A stretch of 64,000 nt of DNA from Rapana venosa (GCA_028751875.1 CM054134.1:39147315-39211314), one strand, 5' to 3'; numbered from the stretch's first letter, positions 34,051-46,460 are shown. The notes: generated by a model from the letters alone, not told the origin. Translations and numbers: made by a program.

Positions 34051-34770
34051 GAGTTTATCTTGCTGAGACAAATGTTTTGATTAAAACAGTGCTAGCAGAC
34101 TTGTCAAGAAACAGGGAAAATATTCACATAGAGCTCCACCGCTGACCGAGCTTCACTGGCTTCCTGTTCATTATTGTTGCCCGTACAAGTGTGCAGTTCT
34201 TTCTTACTGTCATTTTCATGGATCACTTTAGTCGTATCTGTCGGCTTCAGTGTGTCTCTGTAAATCTTCTCCCACTTTTTGATCTTCAACTGAAAAGGTT
34301 TTACAACTGTCCAGAAAAGAGCTCCATAGGTCTTAGTTCCAATGAGTAACAATTGAAAGATTCTGCGCTGTGTAAGAAGTATGATTTACTTTGATATTAT
34401 GTTGAATTGATCTGTTTCCTCAGAATCCTAATAATGAGGAGAGCAGCAATAAGAAGATGAAAAAAGAAACAAACCTGCAGAACTCATACACTTGGATCTT
34501 CACTGCCAATTCAGTTCATTCAATATGGCAGGACGTTGACCACTCACTCATCCTGTTCACTTGTCCGCAGCAAGTCCAGTCCAGCCTCCTTTGCCCACCC
34601 AGGGGAGACCTCTTCATCAGCATCAAGTGTGTGTCCATCTCCTTCACTCTGATTGTCTGCCAGAAACCTGGGCTTGTGCCTGGACAATAGGCTTAATAAG
34701 CTTGGAATGAACGCTTGGCTTATTCTCTTTATCTAGTCTTTTCTAAATAGCTGACCATCTCAGGGTGGCT
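34051..34770. other. unique stretch
   Basis: Frames of 82 codons (34104-34352, -) and 77 codons (34457-34690, +) exist without recognisable domains or splice partners. Nothing is firmly supported. Confidence 0.4.
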
Positions 34771-34774
34771 GTGT

Positions 34775-35040
34775 GGACAGATAGCTCTGTTGGCAAAGCT
34801 ACTGTTAGAGACTGCTGTGCAGTTGGTATTTGTGGGATTTTTTACTATCTCCCTTGTCAACTTAAAGCACAGCCCTACCAATGCCTTTAATTCTGTTCGT
34901 ACTTATACCCATGCTAAAGATCAGATATGCACGTTATACAGATCCTTTTATTCATTACAGCGTCTGGTGGGTTGTGGAAACACGCTCATATCCAGCCAGC
35001 CGTCAGCGCCTGGGCTTTTTCACAGTTCTTGATTAAACCA
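34775..35040 (+). mobile_element. SINE-C copy, decayed
   Basis: Head-like GACAGATAGCTCTGTTGGCA, then TTTTTTACTATCTCCCTTGT, CAACTTAAAGCACAGCCCTA, GATCAGATATGCACGTTA and CAGCGTCTGGTGGGTTGTGG. The order follows SINE-C at 29255-29690 (reverse strand). Confidence 0.6.
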
Positions 35041-35500
35041 TTGACGCTGGGGGCAACAGCAAAGTGAGAGGCTGTATGACCAGTGGCTTTCCCACTCATG
35101 GAATTCCACTTTACAGCTTAGTCTTTAGTGATCGACTATGACTCTCTGACTAGGAGGCTTGACCCGCACAGTACTTATGTGCTTCAGCCCTGGGGGCTGG
35201 TTGGCCTTTGGAGAACATCTCCAATGCTGACTGTCCTTATGCCCACTTGGCTGAGCGAGTGGGGATGTGCTGTGGGCAAGGCATCTCCACTATAATCAAA
35301 TTTCTGCCCAGTTTCCAAAACAGCAGCTGCCTCCTCTGCTGTTTTGGAGGTCATCGTCGGACACGACGGACAAACATAGGCATATCCAGCATATACCAGT
35401 ACTTGGAGAGGGATGGACCCCGCCAGGTTCCTACTGCTTACTAGACACGTCCTGAAAAACTCAGTGCAGTGTCCCATTGACTCCTCGGGGAGTTAAAAAA
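35041..35500. repeat. probable dispersed repeat segment
   Basis: The end TCAGTGCAGTG-CCC followed by GACTCCT-GGGGAGTTAA (about 35460-35495) recurs at 52665-52695. The region also has AACAGCAGCTGCCTCCTCTG, with the inverted AGCAGCTG. A 97-codon minus frame (35184-35477) rich in Ala, Thr and Ser lies over it, but I cannot link it to a protein family. Confidence 0.4.
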
Positions 35501-36703
35501 GGACAGAAGATAACACATACACACATAAATGCACACATAGAGTGGTTGAGAACTTGAATTTTCCACACACACAAAATAAGAGGAACATGATCTTGTTTCC
35601 TTCATAGAAAAGAAAGAAAAGCAACTGGTCACCTAAACTGATCCTGTGTACCAACCTTACATACTCCGCTGCAGACATCTCTATATTTGACTGCTGCTGA
35701 CTCTGTAACACTGGAAATGCTTGATTAGGGAAGGCCAGGTAAGGAAACTGTTTTATTGATCTGGTGTTGTGCTTTGACATGATTCTTATACCAATTGATA
35801 TAGTGCTGTCATAATCTGAGTGTGTGTTCCTACAATAAATGTTACTAGCAGCAGAATCTGTTTGGACTGCATAGTTGGTGTGTAGCCAGTGTGATTCGAC
35901 TTATTTCTGCCTGACTATACCTAACTTCCTACTACCAGCTGACATCTCTGATATGATTTTATAACATGCTCCGATTCTGCTGTCTGCTCTGATCTCTGTC
36001 TTTCACTGCCTGTCCTCACTGTCTAGAGCAAAGGAAGCTACATCCCCATCACTTGACAGGCCGTAATATCGTGGCCTACCATTCAGCGAGTTGCTTGTCA
36101 CAGGACAGACGAGAGATTTGAACCAGAGACAGAGAGAAGCCCTCTCTAAACATGTCGCCAGCCCGCCCTGTACGGCGTGGCGCCCGGCGATAGTATCCAA
36201 TTTTATCGCTCATTTTGCACCAACATTCTTTCCTTTTTAATTCTTCCGAGATCTACACAAAGTGCGTAATAATGATATCATTAGTGCCTCAACTGGATAC
36301 AAGCTCTCTAGCATTAACTGGAACAATATCTTCACATAATACATATAATAATCTGTGCCAGTGCACCCCAAAATCAGCATAACAACCCAGAGCTAGGTAA
36401 CAGTGGACACTCAAAGGTGTTTGACCACTGACCAGAGCAAGCCAAGCCAGAGAGGAGCAAAGGTGAGAGAAGAGGATCATTAGGGAGATTAACACTGACA
36501 GCTGTAAGCTGACCAACGGACCCTGCTATAATGTGCCAGACAGCAGCAGTTTGAGTCGTTAGATATCTCTCCGGGATATCCAGTGTAGTATAGGGGAGGG
36601 AGAGGTCAGGCCAGAGCATTGAACTCATAGACGATAGTTAGCGATGCTGCAACGCGCTCTGATGCTTCACACTGTGCAGTCAGCATGTGGGATCTGCCAT
36701 CAA

Positions 36704-36705
<2 letters not shown>
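35501..36705. other. unique stretch, possible tRNA-like relic
   Basis: No gene is supported. On the minus strand, about 36085-36190 contains TGGCGACATGTTTAGAG and GGTTCAAATCTCTC at tRNA-like spacing, which may be a decayed SINE head. Confidence 0.35.
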
Positions 36706-36708
<3 letters not shown>

Positions 36709-36757
<49 letters not shown>

Positions 36758-36802
36758 GTGTGTGTGTGTGTGAGTGTGTGTGTGTGTGTGTGCGTGTGTA
36801 GT
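36709..36802. repeat. (GT)n microsatellite
   Basis: GT repeats with TT, GA and GC interruptions. Confidence 0.95.
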
Positions 36803-36914
36803 AAAATGGCAATAAAAACACAACTGTCTTCAGCTTCATTTCTCCTGTTATTAATGTCAGCAAACTTTCGCTTCCATCTGAAGCTTCCTCAGGCTGAATG
36901 GATAACATAATGAT

Positions 36915-37039
36915 AAAACCATCTTTTAAACTAGTTATATAAAACCATCTTTTAAATCGATATCGATATATCAATATATCCTTATTAATCGATGTATCTT
37001 TGAAACTAGTTATATATATTAAACTAGTTATATAATATA

Positions 37040-37060
<21 letters not shown>
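36915..37060. repeat. AT-rich tandem segments and (TA)n
   Basis: ACCATCTTTTAAACTAGTTA and ACCATCTTTTAAATCGAT repeat in tandem, then GAAACTAGTTATATATATTA and AAACTAGTTATATAATATA repeats run into a TA tract. Palindromic ATCGATATCGAT lies between them. Confidence 0.8.
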
Positions 37061-37107
<47 letters not shown>

Positions 37108-37186
37108 CTAATATATTCAAAGTCTGGATAAAGGCCTGGAGTCAGTGACCGTCCATACGACACAAATTGTCTTCTGGTCTAGCACA

Positions 37187-37243
<57 letters not shown>

Positions 37244-37432
37244 TGAGTGTGTGTGTGTGTGAGTGAGTGTGTGTGTGTGAGTGTGTGTGTGTGAATGTGT
37301 GTGTGTAAGTGTGTGTGTGTGGCTAATATATTCAGAGTCTGGATAAAGGCCTGGAGTCAGTGACCTTTCCTATGACACAAATCGTCTTCTGTTCTAACAC
37401 CAGGTGTGTGTAGCTAATGTATTCAGAGTCAA
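37061..37432 (+). repeat. duplicated segment between GT tracts
   Basis: Copy 1 (37107-37188), copy 2 (37321-37405) and a partial third (37412-37432) share GGCTAATATATTCA-AGTCTG, GATAAAGGCCTGGAGTCAG and ACACAAAT-GTCTTCTG-TCTA. GT tracts precede, separate and follow them. The first and second copies differ at about 10 positions. Confidence 0.92.
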
Positions 37433-38255
37433 ACGATACAGACGCATTGTGTTGTGCGGAGAAATGGCACTTCATCTTTTTTCGCGGTAAGGCTGTGATA
37501 GCAGGCAATGTTGAGGACGTGTAAAAGCTTTTCTTCTTCTTTTTTTCCTTAAAGATAATTATTTTACTGAGTATGTTTAATTGTAGTTTACTCTGCACAC
37601 CTTTGGTGGGAGATACAGATCATTTTTTATCCCTAAACTGATGTTTGACTTTAAACAATACTTGCGTGACAAATGAGCCTGTATACATGCAGTATTTGTT
37701 TGTACGTTTATTGCCTTGTTTGCTTGTGTGCTTTTTGTTTCGTTTTGTTCGTTTATCTACTTTGTTTACCTGTTTTGTTGTTTGCTTGTTGCTCGTGTGT
37801 TTGTTGAAACCTGTGCATGAGTTTACTCGTTCTGGTGCACATTTTTTCAACAGCGTGATTAAATATGGATCAGTTTATCACGCTAGAAAAAAGAAAACCC
37901 AAAAGCATTGTCAACAAATCTCTGATCTAAGTACCAGGTAGAAAAAACAGCGAATGGTTGACACTAGATAACTAACTCCATAGTGCTCTTACACTCATTA
38001 CAAACACCTATTTTCTCCGTCATCCTTAAGTAAAACTACGGGAGGAGTTCTCTCAGAAACTGACATTGTCAGACACAACACAATCTATCTAATTTCACAG
38101 CCCCCAAACAAGAAAGTTCAGCTATTAGATTTCAAAGGTAGCCGAAAAGGAAGATGAGAGGCATTACAGGAGCAGACTCTTACAGACTGACTGACATCAG
38201 AGAAAAGACAGAGACAGAGAGCCATCATAGGAGAGGAGCCCAGGGAACAAAAACA
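37433..38255. other. unique stretch
   Basis: AT-rich unique sequence including TTGT/TTTG-rich 37700-37800. No gene is seen. Confidence 0.5.
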
Positions 38256-38260
38256 CAAAG

Positions 38261-38512
38261 ATGAAGAACCAACGTCTGCTTGGGGAAGTGATTACAGAAG
38301 ACAAAGAGATGCCCTCTCCCTCTCCTTCCCTCCCACTCTCAGTGCCTGCAGCAGAAAGTTCATCCCCAGACTACAGACCCTGTTTCTTTGATGATGCCAA
38401 TCTACCACACCTGTCCCCCTCTCCTCTTTTACATCCTCTTGATGACAAAAGTTTCCAAGAGGTGCTCTGTGTTTTAATGGACTTGCTAAACAACAAAGAT
38501 ATCGATTTTTAG
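38261..38512 (+). CDS. small ORF, hypothetical (83 codons)
   Basis: Complete frame with an ATG in acceptable context (A at -3) and a TAG stop, free of simple repeats apart from a short PSPSPSLP run. Residue composition is protein-like, acidic, with Pro/Ser-rich centre and a possible C-terminal amphipathic helix (SFQEVLCVLMDLLNNK). I know no family and see no splice signals around it. It may be chance. Confidence 0.22.
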   Translation: MKNQRLLGEVITEDKEMPSPSPSLPLSVPAAESSSPDYRPCFFDDANLPHLSPSPLLHPLDDKSFQEVLCVLMDLLNNKDIDF

Positions 38513-38561
38513 ATCATGGTTCTTGACTGTACCTTCTTTCCAGACAATATGTGCGTGTGTG

Positions 38562-38607
38562 CGAATGTGTGTGTGTGTGTGTGCGAGACAGAGATAGATA
38601 GATAGAT

Positions 38608-38666
<59 letters not shown>

Positions 38667-38668
38667 AC
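38562..38668. repeat. GT, GATA and (GA)n
   Basis: GT repeats, a short GATA run and GA repeats. Confidence 0.95.
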
Positions 38669-38919
38669 CGTGAAGTTAAATAAGCTTCCATGAAAAAGAA
38701 AAGTCGCACAGAACTTTACAGCTAAATAAATTCCTGATGAAGAACGGAATTAACTATTGATCAAGCAGTTAACTGAACTCCAAGGCACACAAAAATGTAA
38801 AGTGACAAGCAATCCTGCAGTTAACTGAACGCGGTGAAGAGCTGAAGAATGAAATTAATTGAAGAAAGAGGCATGGCAAATAATCGTGTAGCAAAACTGA
38901 TGACAAGCTGAAAAAAGTA

Positions 38920-39640
38920 GAGAATATTGCTGTTAATAAAAGTCTAATGACAGAAGAAGGTTGCAAACAATATTGCAAGTTAGGAGAACTGCTAAAGACA
39001 GAAGGATATTGCAAAAAATATTGCAAGTTAGCAAAACTCTAATGGCAGAAGAATATTTCAAACAATATTGCAATTAACAAATCTCTAATGACAAAACAAA
39101 GTTGCAAACAATATTGCAATTAATACATCTCTAATGAAAGAAGAAACTTGCAAACAATATTGCAGTTAACAAATGTCTAATGACAAAACGATATTGCAAA
39201 CAATGTTGCAGTTAACAAAACTCTAATGAAAGAAGGATATTGCAAACAATACTGCAGTAAACAAAACTCTAATGAAAGAAGGATATTGCAAACAATATTG
39301 CAGTAAACAAAACTCTAATGAAAGAAGGATATTGCAAACAATATTGCAGTTATCAAAACTCCAGTGGCAGAAGTAGGTTGCAAAGAATACTGCAAGTTAA
39401 CAAAAACTCTAATTACAGAAGAAAGGGTTGCAAACTATATAGCAGGTTCAGAAAACTCTTATCACAGAAGAAGCTTGCAAACAATATTGCAGTTTAACAA
39501 AACCTCTAATAGACAACAGAAGTGGTGCTAACAATATTGCAATGTTTTACAAAAAAACTCTAATGCCAGAAGAATTTGCGAACAATATTGCACATTAACA
39601 CAATCAAATGACAGAAAGCATGCAAAACAACATTGCAAGT
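38920..39640. repeat. 46-bp tandem array, decayed at both ends
   Basis: Units contain CAAACAATATTGCAGTTAAC and AAAACTCTAATG-AAGAAGGA. Central copies (39185-39350) are nearly identical. Those at 38920-39050 and 39370-39640 accumulate substitutions and one-base insertions. About 15 copies. Positions 39641-40165 are unique. Confidence 0.9.
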
Positions 39641-40177
39641 TAATTAATGATTCCAGACTGGGGATACGAACAAGTATTGCACTGAACATGCTCTCTGAAC
39701 AAGCAGGAGGAAACAAGTGCACTAGCCAAATCTCACATCCAAACTTAACTTGCGCTGATGAAGGAAAAAGGACGAACAGCCATGGCAAAAAGAATGTGTA
39801 AGGCTTTATTGACTATTACTGCGGTGAAAGGATTAAGATGGTGTCAGGTGCGAGAGAAGTGGATGGGTGGTGGGGGGATGAGGCTGAAGCAATGCAAATG
39901 GGGAGATTTCAAGGGCAGTTCTGGATGCTAAATCCTGCCTGCATTCCAGCAATCTTGAACGATGGGGGCAAAAACGCAGCATGAATTCTGGAAAGAAGGC
40001 ATGTGGACTTTCCAAGAACGTGGGTCCATAGGGATTATAGGATTGAGTTGTCAGGTGCCACGGAGCTAGAATCAGGATTAGGTCTTGTAAGGTACCGCGC
40101 TACAGCTAAACAGTGTGTCTACCAAAAAAACTTATTTCCCTGTGTTTGTTCATCATCCTCCTTGCTTCCTTTGTCTG

Positions 40178-40225
40178 TCTGCCTGTCTGTGTGTCTGTGT
40201 GTGTCTGTGTGTCTGTCTGTCTGTG

Positions 40226-40323
<98 letters not shown>

Positions 40324-40470
40324 CCTCTCTCTCTTTGTCTCTGTATCTCATTTTGTGAAAGTACACTTACGTAATTGCAACCATGCATTAGTGTGTGTGT
40401 GTGCGCGTGCGCGCGCGCGCGTGCGTGCGTGCATGCATGCATGCATGTGTGCATGTTTGCGTATGTGTGT
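40178..40470. repeat. (CTGT)n, (CT)n and GT/GC/GCAT tracts
   Basis: CTGT/GTGT units (40178-40272), a CT tract (40273-40335), then GTGCGCGCGCGCGTGCG and GCATGCATGCAT (about 40393-40450), a Z-DNA-prone and palindromic stretch. Confidence 0.95.
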
Positions 40471-40570
40471 ATTTCCCTACATTGCCTTTCTTTTTGCCAC
40501 GTTCTCTCCATTATAGCTTTTCTTAATGTAACATGAATGCTTATCCAAAAGTACCACTATCTCTCTATCT

Positions 40571-40773
<203 letters not shown>

Positions 40774-40799
40774 ATACATGGAATTTACATAAAGAAAGA

Positions 40800-41061
40800 A
40801 AGACTGCTTCCTTGATCAAAAAAAAAGTCTTATCCTACCCCTACCCCCACCCACTATCCTGAAACATTGTCTGAAAGAAAATGGTTATGCCCATAAAAAA
40901 TAGATATATAGATGACATTTTTATGGAAGTATGTATGTATGCATGTAACTACCTATCTATCTATCTAAAGAAAGAAAGAAAAAAGGAAGGAAGGAAGGAA
41001 AGAAAGAAGAAAGAAAAAAAGAATGAAAGAAAGAAAGAAAGAAAAGAAAGAAAGAAAAAAA

Positions 41062-41094
<33 letters not shown>

Positions 41095-41250
41095 AGAAAG
41101 GAAAGGAAAGAAAGAAGAAAGAAAGAAAAAGCAAGAAAGAAAGAAAGAAAGAAAGAAAGATTGGTTCCTTGGTCCGAAAAAAGTCTTCTCCCACCCCTAC
41201 CACCACCCACTATCCTGAAACACTGTCTGAAAAAAACCCTATTATGCACT
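40800..41250 (+). repeat. duplicated 85-bp segment around a GAAA purine tract
   Basis: Copy 1 (40801-40885) and copy 2 (41160-41240) share GCTTCCTTG or GGTTCCTTG, AAAAAGTCTT-TCC, ACCCCTACC and CCACCCACTATCCTGAAACA. Between them lies a nearly pure GAAA/GGAA purine tract (40977-41160) with a single T and a single C. Confidence 0.88.
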
Positions 41251-42560
41251 CTTTTTTTTTTTAAAGCGAAACTTACAAATTCAGTTCTTGGGAGTGACTG
41301 ACTTTCTTTCATGACTATGAAACAATTATGAAGAACGTGTCAACACTTTGAAGAAGGTGGGTAGAAACTTAGCACAGAATTGAAGATGCTTAAACAAACA
41401 AACACAAAAGACAGACATCAAACAAAGTGGACAGAGGGAAAAAGTAAATGGTCTGAATGAATTGGCAAGACGTGGCATGTAATCCACACACGTTTACATC
41501 AGCCTGACTTCTGCACTTAAGCTGAATCATTGACATTAATTTTCACATTCTGATTGCAAAGCAGATAAAAAAAAAAGGGGGTGGGGGGATAAGTCAGAAA
41601 ATCTAGTAAAGAGCCATCTGACTGTTTAAAGTCTAAAGCACAAAAACCCAGTAAGCCCAACAAAAACAAACAAAAATAAGCAAAGCCCAGTTTCTAACAG
41701 ATTCTATCACAATCTTTTTCCCCCTCCGGTTAATGAGTCCATTTCCTAATCTTCTTAGCCAGGAGGAAATGGAATAAAGCAGGCAATTCAAACTGTCAAT
41801 TTGATACAGCAGTCCTTGATTGAATCTGTCAGTAAAGGCTGTGTGAAATGAAGTGAACAGCATTCCGAGAAAATGACCACAGTAAACAACGATAGAGACT
41901 ACTTTCTTTCTGTCTGTCTGTCTGTCTTTCTTTCTTTACAAGAACTGGCCTATATTATACGATGCTGTACTTGATGCCAAATAAGATCCAGCCTGCAAAC
42001 ATCTCAGATATTCACATCCTGAAGGGACAGACCATACCAAAAGGACTGGAGATGGCTGCATTCTAAGCACCAAATCTGTGGCTTTTGTCTACCAACAAAG
42101 AGGAGCTGTTAGGAGCATACACCTCCAAAAGAAAAAAAGGACCAAGACGGTCTTGAACTGGGGAAGGAGCCAAGAAAGAAAGTCGTCTCATTTTCGCTGG
42201 AGGGCTGTGTACCATCTGTTCTTTCAATTACCGTGGTCACGGTGTTAATCCCCACTAACTGGGTTATACTCCCTCCCCAGCACACATCACAGGCTGCTAG
42301 CTGCCTCCTCCCCAGATCCCTCCCTTGAATCAGAGGGGGGATCAGAAAGGGGCAAGAAGTTGCATAGCAAGGAGTGGGGAGGTAACCCAATCAGGGGCCT
42401 AATACCGGTGTGAAAATGAATTACAGTGAGGTACCGTGTGTACTTACCTAGCCTACCTCTTCCAGAGCTGCAGCTTGATCAGTTCAGCAGCAAGGTGGTA
42501 ACTGTTGGTTGGTAGAGCCTAACTGGGAAGTGCGATGTGTGTGTGTGTGAAGATGTTTAG
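41251..42560. other. unique stretch with islands
   Basis: No gene is supported. A short CTGT/CTTT run lies at 41908-41937. GC-richer islands at about 41990-42120 and 42210-42320 (including CCGTGGTCACGG) stand out and may be conserved non-coding DNA. Confidence 0.4.
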
Positions 42561-42567
42561 GAATAGT

Positions 42568-42629
<62 letters not shown>

Positions 42630-42739
42630 GAATAGCCTCATTGTTCTTTTTCAAGATAAGAATCCAATGGAAATAAAACATTCAGATTATCTTTTTACCC
42701 TTGGAATAAGCTGCATCAAGTTACCAGAGAGAGAAGAGA

Positions 42740-42800
<61 letters not shown>

Positions 42801-42819
42801 GAGAGAGAGAGAGAGAGAA

Positions 42820-42866
<47 letters not shown>

Positions 42867-42920
42867 GAGAGAGAGAGAAGAGAGAGAAAGGGAGAGAGAG
42901 AGAGAGAGAGGGGGGGGGGT
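42568..42920. repeat. (CT)n and (GA)n tracts in inverted arrangement, then G run
   Basis: CT (42568-42624) is followed 100 bp later by GA with GGG/AAAGGG interruptions (42726-42909) and a short G run. The two tracts are complementary on one strand. Confidence 0.95.
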
Positions 42921-43490
42921 ACCTTAGACTACCATCAGAAGAACCCACGCAAGAGTAGACAACTTCGTTTACAGATAAACTATGCATCATCATCTGCCAC
43001 TGGCCTCAAAATCCTCCCCCCCCCACCCCACCCCACCCCCATTCCTCAGATAAATTGTTCTTTACCTAAAAACAATTGTTATAGCCTTTGTATTCTAGGC
43101 CTACACTTGTTCTTTCTGTTCATGTGTGGGTTTTTTAATAGTCGTTGTGTTTTACAGATTTTTCTGCACCAAATATCTTTTACAGCCTTTGTGTTCTACA
43201 GTTGTGGTTTTTTCAGCCCAAACTAACACACTGCAATGTCAGGATTTATCTGCTACAGCAGTTCTATTCAGCAACCATAGTGAAGATATCATCTTTCAAG
43301 AGGGAGGCAGAAAAAGGGGACTTTATGCCAAAGTATCCCAGAAATGAGGGTGGGGTGGTGATCAGATCTTCAGATCATCTTTGGCACGAGCCTTCTGCCC
43401 ATCTCCTGAAGTCCTCTCCCTCTCTCTAAGATTACGCTGGCATCCTGTGCAGTGTTGTGCTTCCCTGTACATCCGTGTTTCCTTTGGCGG
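42921..43490. other. unique stretch
   Basis: Contains a short C-rich patch (43015-43045). Frames of 73 to 94 codons (43126-43429) show no known domain. Confidence 0.45.
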
Positions 43491-43494
43491 CACT

Positions 43495-44575
43495 GAGCTT
43501 AGACGTGTAGATATTGAGTAAGTGTGTAGTATGTAAAGGAGTTATGTGTTTGAGTTTTACGTCAAGATATTGAGTGAGTATGTAAAGGAGTTATGTGTGT
43601 CAGTTTCACGTCAAGATATTGAGTGAGTATGTAAAGGAGTTATGTGTGTCAGTTTCACGTCAAGATATTGAGTATGTGTGTATGTGAGGGAGTTCTGTGT
43701 GTCAGTTTCGCGTCAAGATATTGAGTATGTGTGTATGTAAGGGAGGTCTGTGTGTTAGTTTCGCGTCAAGATATTGAGTATGTGTGTATGTGAGGGAGCT
43801 ATGTGTGTCAGTTTCCCGTCTAGATATTGAGTATGTGTGTATGTGAGAGAGGTCTGTGTGTCAGTTTCACGTCTAGATATTGAGTATGTGTGCATGTAAG
43901 GGAGTTCTGTGTGTCAGTTTTACGTCTAGATATTGAGTATGTGTGTATGTGAGGGAGTTCTGTGTGTCAGTTTCACGTCTAGATATTGAGTATGTGTGTA
44001 TGTGAAGGAGTTCTGTGTGTCAGTTTTACGTCTAGATATTGAGTATATGTGTATGTGAGGGAGGTCTGTGTGTCAGTTTCACGTCTAGATATTGAGTATG
44101 TGTGTATGTGAGGGAGTTCTGTGTGTCAGTTTCACGTCTAGATATTGAGTATGTGTGTATGTGAGGGAGGTCTGTGTGTCAGTTTCACGTCTAGATGTTG
44201 AGTATGTGTGTATGTGAGAGAGGTCTGTGTGTCAGTTTCACGTCTAGATATTGAGTATGTGTGTATGTGAGGGAGTTCTGTGTGTCAGTTTCACGTCTAG
44301 ATATTGAGTATGTGTGTATGTGAGGGAGTTCTGTGTGTCAGTTTCACGTCTAGATATCGAGCATGTGTGTATGTGGGGAGTTCTGTGTGTTAGTTTCGCG
44401 TCAAGATATTGAGTATGTGTGTATGTGAGGGAGCTATGTGTGTCAGTTTCACGTCTAGATATTGAGTATGTGTGCATGTAAGGGAGTTCTGTGTGTCAGT
44501 TTCACGTCTAGATATTGAGTATGTGTGTATAATTATAAGGGAGTTCTGTGGTTCAGTGTCAAGTATCCCTTACTG
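43495..44575 (+). repeat. 53-bp satellite-like array, about 20 copies
   Basis: Units carry GATATTGAGTATGTGTGTAT, GTGAGGGAG-TCTGTGTGTC and AGTTTCACGTCTA. The first units (43500-43670) are 49-bp versions with GAGTGAGTATGTAAAGG. Variants CAAGATA versus CTAGATA and TTCTG versus GTCTG are interspersed, suggesting unequal exchange and gene conversion. Not coding. Confidence 0.93.
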
Positions 44576-45970
44576 CAGAATTATGTTGTGTATGCTACAC
44601 CAGATCTGTTATAGAGTACAAACTAATGGAAAAGGTGAAGAGGTGGGTGAAGAGACTGTGAAACTGAACAGCAGGTGCTTGAATGACGGACATAATACCC
44701 AAGCGGTTTCGGTAATTGCTTTTAATCCTTTATAAACCAGCAGTCACTGATCCGAATCTTTTAGTGGTGCCTGGAAAATTAAGGGTAGAGATGTAGAGGT
44801 ACTTCCAAAACAAAATATATACGTGTGTGAACGGCCATGACAATGGCTTACTCTTCTTTTGAATACATGCATACAAACTGATATAGAATCAGACCCATCT
44901 CAATGATCCCATCATTCACAACAGTGTTCTGTGACACATATTTGGAAATACCTAGCTTGCACGCGCACCCCCCTGCACGGAACAAGGCAGCGGGCTATTA
45001 AGCCTAGGCCTAGCCAGTGATGCGTTTGTCGTGTGGATGTCTTGACAGATGAAAACGTAGCAGAAATGGAATGTGCTACACGTGGCGATGCCTCCAAGGT
45101 AAAACTGGAAACTGAAACTGAGGCATGCCTATGCAAGCTACCTCCTCAAGACTCATGTTCCCTCTACCTGTGATGAGACTGCTTAAAGGTCCGGTGTAGT
45201 TAGTTACAAGGCAAGCCTACGTAATAAGCAGATATTTAGAGTGCATGACTATTACAGGATGGGGTCCTTACATAGTGTACACATAGGAAGGCAAAGGGAT
45301 ATTTTGAGGAAACAAAAAAGTTACCTGAATCTTTCTTCACAAGGAAGCCATTTACCATTAATGATTTTTGTTGGTGGTTTTTACAGCACTGAGTATTCAT
45401 TATGCCATCCACAAAGGACTGGGTTAATCATATTTCCCTTCTTTTCTTTGTATGCGTTTGTTTAACCCTGGATTTTGTAGAAGTTTTAAAAAACTGTTTC
45501 ATTCCATTTTTCTTCTTCTGCATACATACATACATATTTCTTAATCACTCAATCTGTACAAACACTTCTATAAACCATTACCACACAACAACAACCTTAC
45601 TCGTTCACCCTCGCATCCTCATCACCAAACACTTTTTTCCTCCTTCCCTATACACAAAGCTACAAAAAGCAATGAACACTAGCGGCACAACAAAGCACGG
45701 TCCCTATGCCAGAAGCTGCCTGTGGAGACAGACTGGACACGATGCACGTGCCGTTGGCAGGAAAGCTGCTCCGTGTCATTGCAGGCTTGTGTCACGGCAT
45801 GCCATCAGTCTCTGTCACGCCCCTGGGGTCCCATTACAGCGCGTGCAGGTCAGGATAGCTTGCCTTGTGGGGAGGGGGGAAAAGCTGGCCTCAAAAATCA
45901 ATGAAGGGTAGGAATTACAAAGACTTGGGTTAGAATTAGATTGAAAACTCTTTCACGGCGTTTAGACAAC
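44576..45970. other. unique stretch
   Basis: No gene that I recognise. GC-richer patch about 45690-45880 resembles parts of 970-1070. A 169-codon frame (45402-45911) overlaps it without a known domain. Confidence 0.4.
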
Positions 45971-46007
45971 AAGGCTGGGGGCAGCAGAAAATCATGGATG
46001 AGAGCAG

Positions 46008-46165
46008 CTCTGTCTGTCTGTCTGTCTGTCTGTGTCTGTCTGTCTGTCTCTCTTCTTTGTCTCTCTGTCTCTGTCACTGTCTCTGTTTCTGTCTTTGTTT
46101 CTCTCTGTCTCAATGTCTCTCTCTCTCTGTGTCTCTCTCTGTCTCTCTCTGTCTCTCTCTCTTTC
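46008..46165. repeat. (CTGT)n/(CT)n interrupted tract
   Basis: CTGT units followed by CT with TGT interruptions. Confidence 0.9.
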
Positions 46166-46224
46166 ATCATTTTCGTTTTTGTTTGAGGAAAGGAGGTGTG
46201 GGGGTCAGAATAAACTTTAAAACC

Positions 46225-46336
46225 ACATCATTCTATGTGAATGAGTGGGATGAACGAAAGCGCTATGATTTGGGTGGGTTTTTTTTCAAGATATGGCGCT
46301 ATATAAATTTCATGTATTATTATTATTATAATTATT
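46225..46336 (+). mobile_element. SINE-A 3' end with (ATT)n tail
   Basis: AACGAAAGCGCTATGATTTG and CAAGATATGGCGCTATATAA, then ATTTCATGTATTATTATTA, matches 27550-27625. The 5' part is missing. Confidence 0.75.
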
Positions 46337-46359
46337 TGGAGTCAGAATCATTAACTGCA

Positions 46360-46460
46360 GGGGGGGGGGGGGGGGGGGGAGGGGAAGAGAGCGATGGAGA
46401 GAGCATATGGGAGAAAGGGGGTGGGCAGATGCACTGAGGGAGGGGGGGGGGAGGGGTGAA
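46360..46460 (+). repeat. 20-base G run and GA/G-rich block
   Basis: G run 46360-46379, GAGAGAGCGATGGAGAGAGC, then further G runs (46437-46455). Confidence 0.85.

Noticed and set aside
34457..34690. 77-codon frame with protein-like composition
   Set aside because: No domain, weak start context and no splice signals. Length is within chance for this composition.
35184..35477. 97-codon minus frame (TAEEAAAVLETGQ region)
   Set aside because: Overlaps a probable dispersed repeat segment. I could not tie it to any family and a plus-strand frame is open over the same bases.
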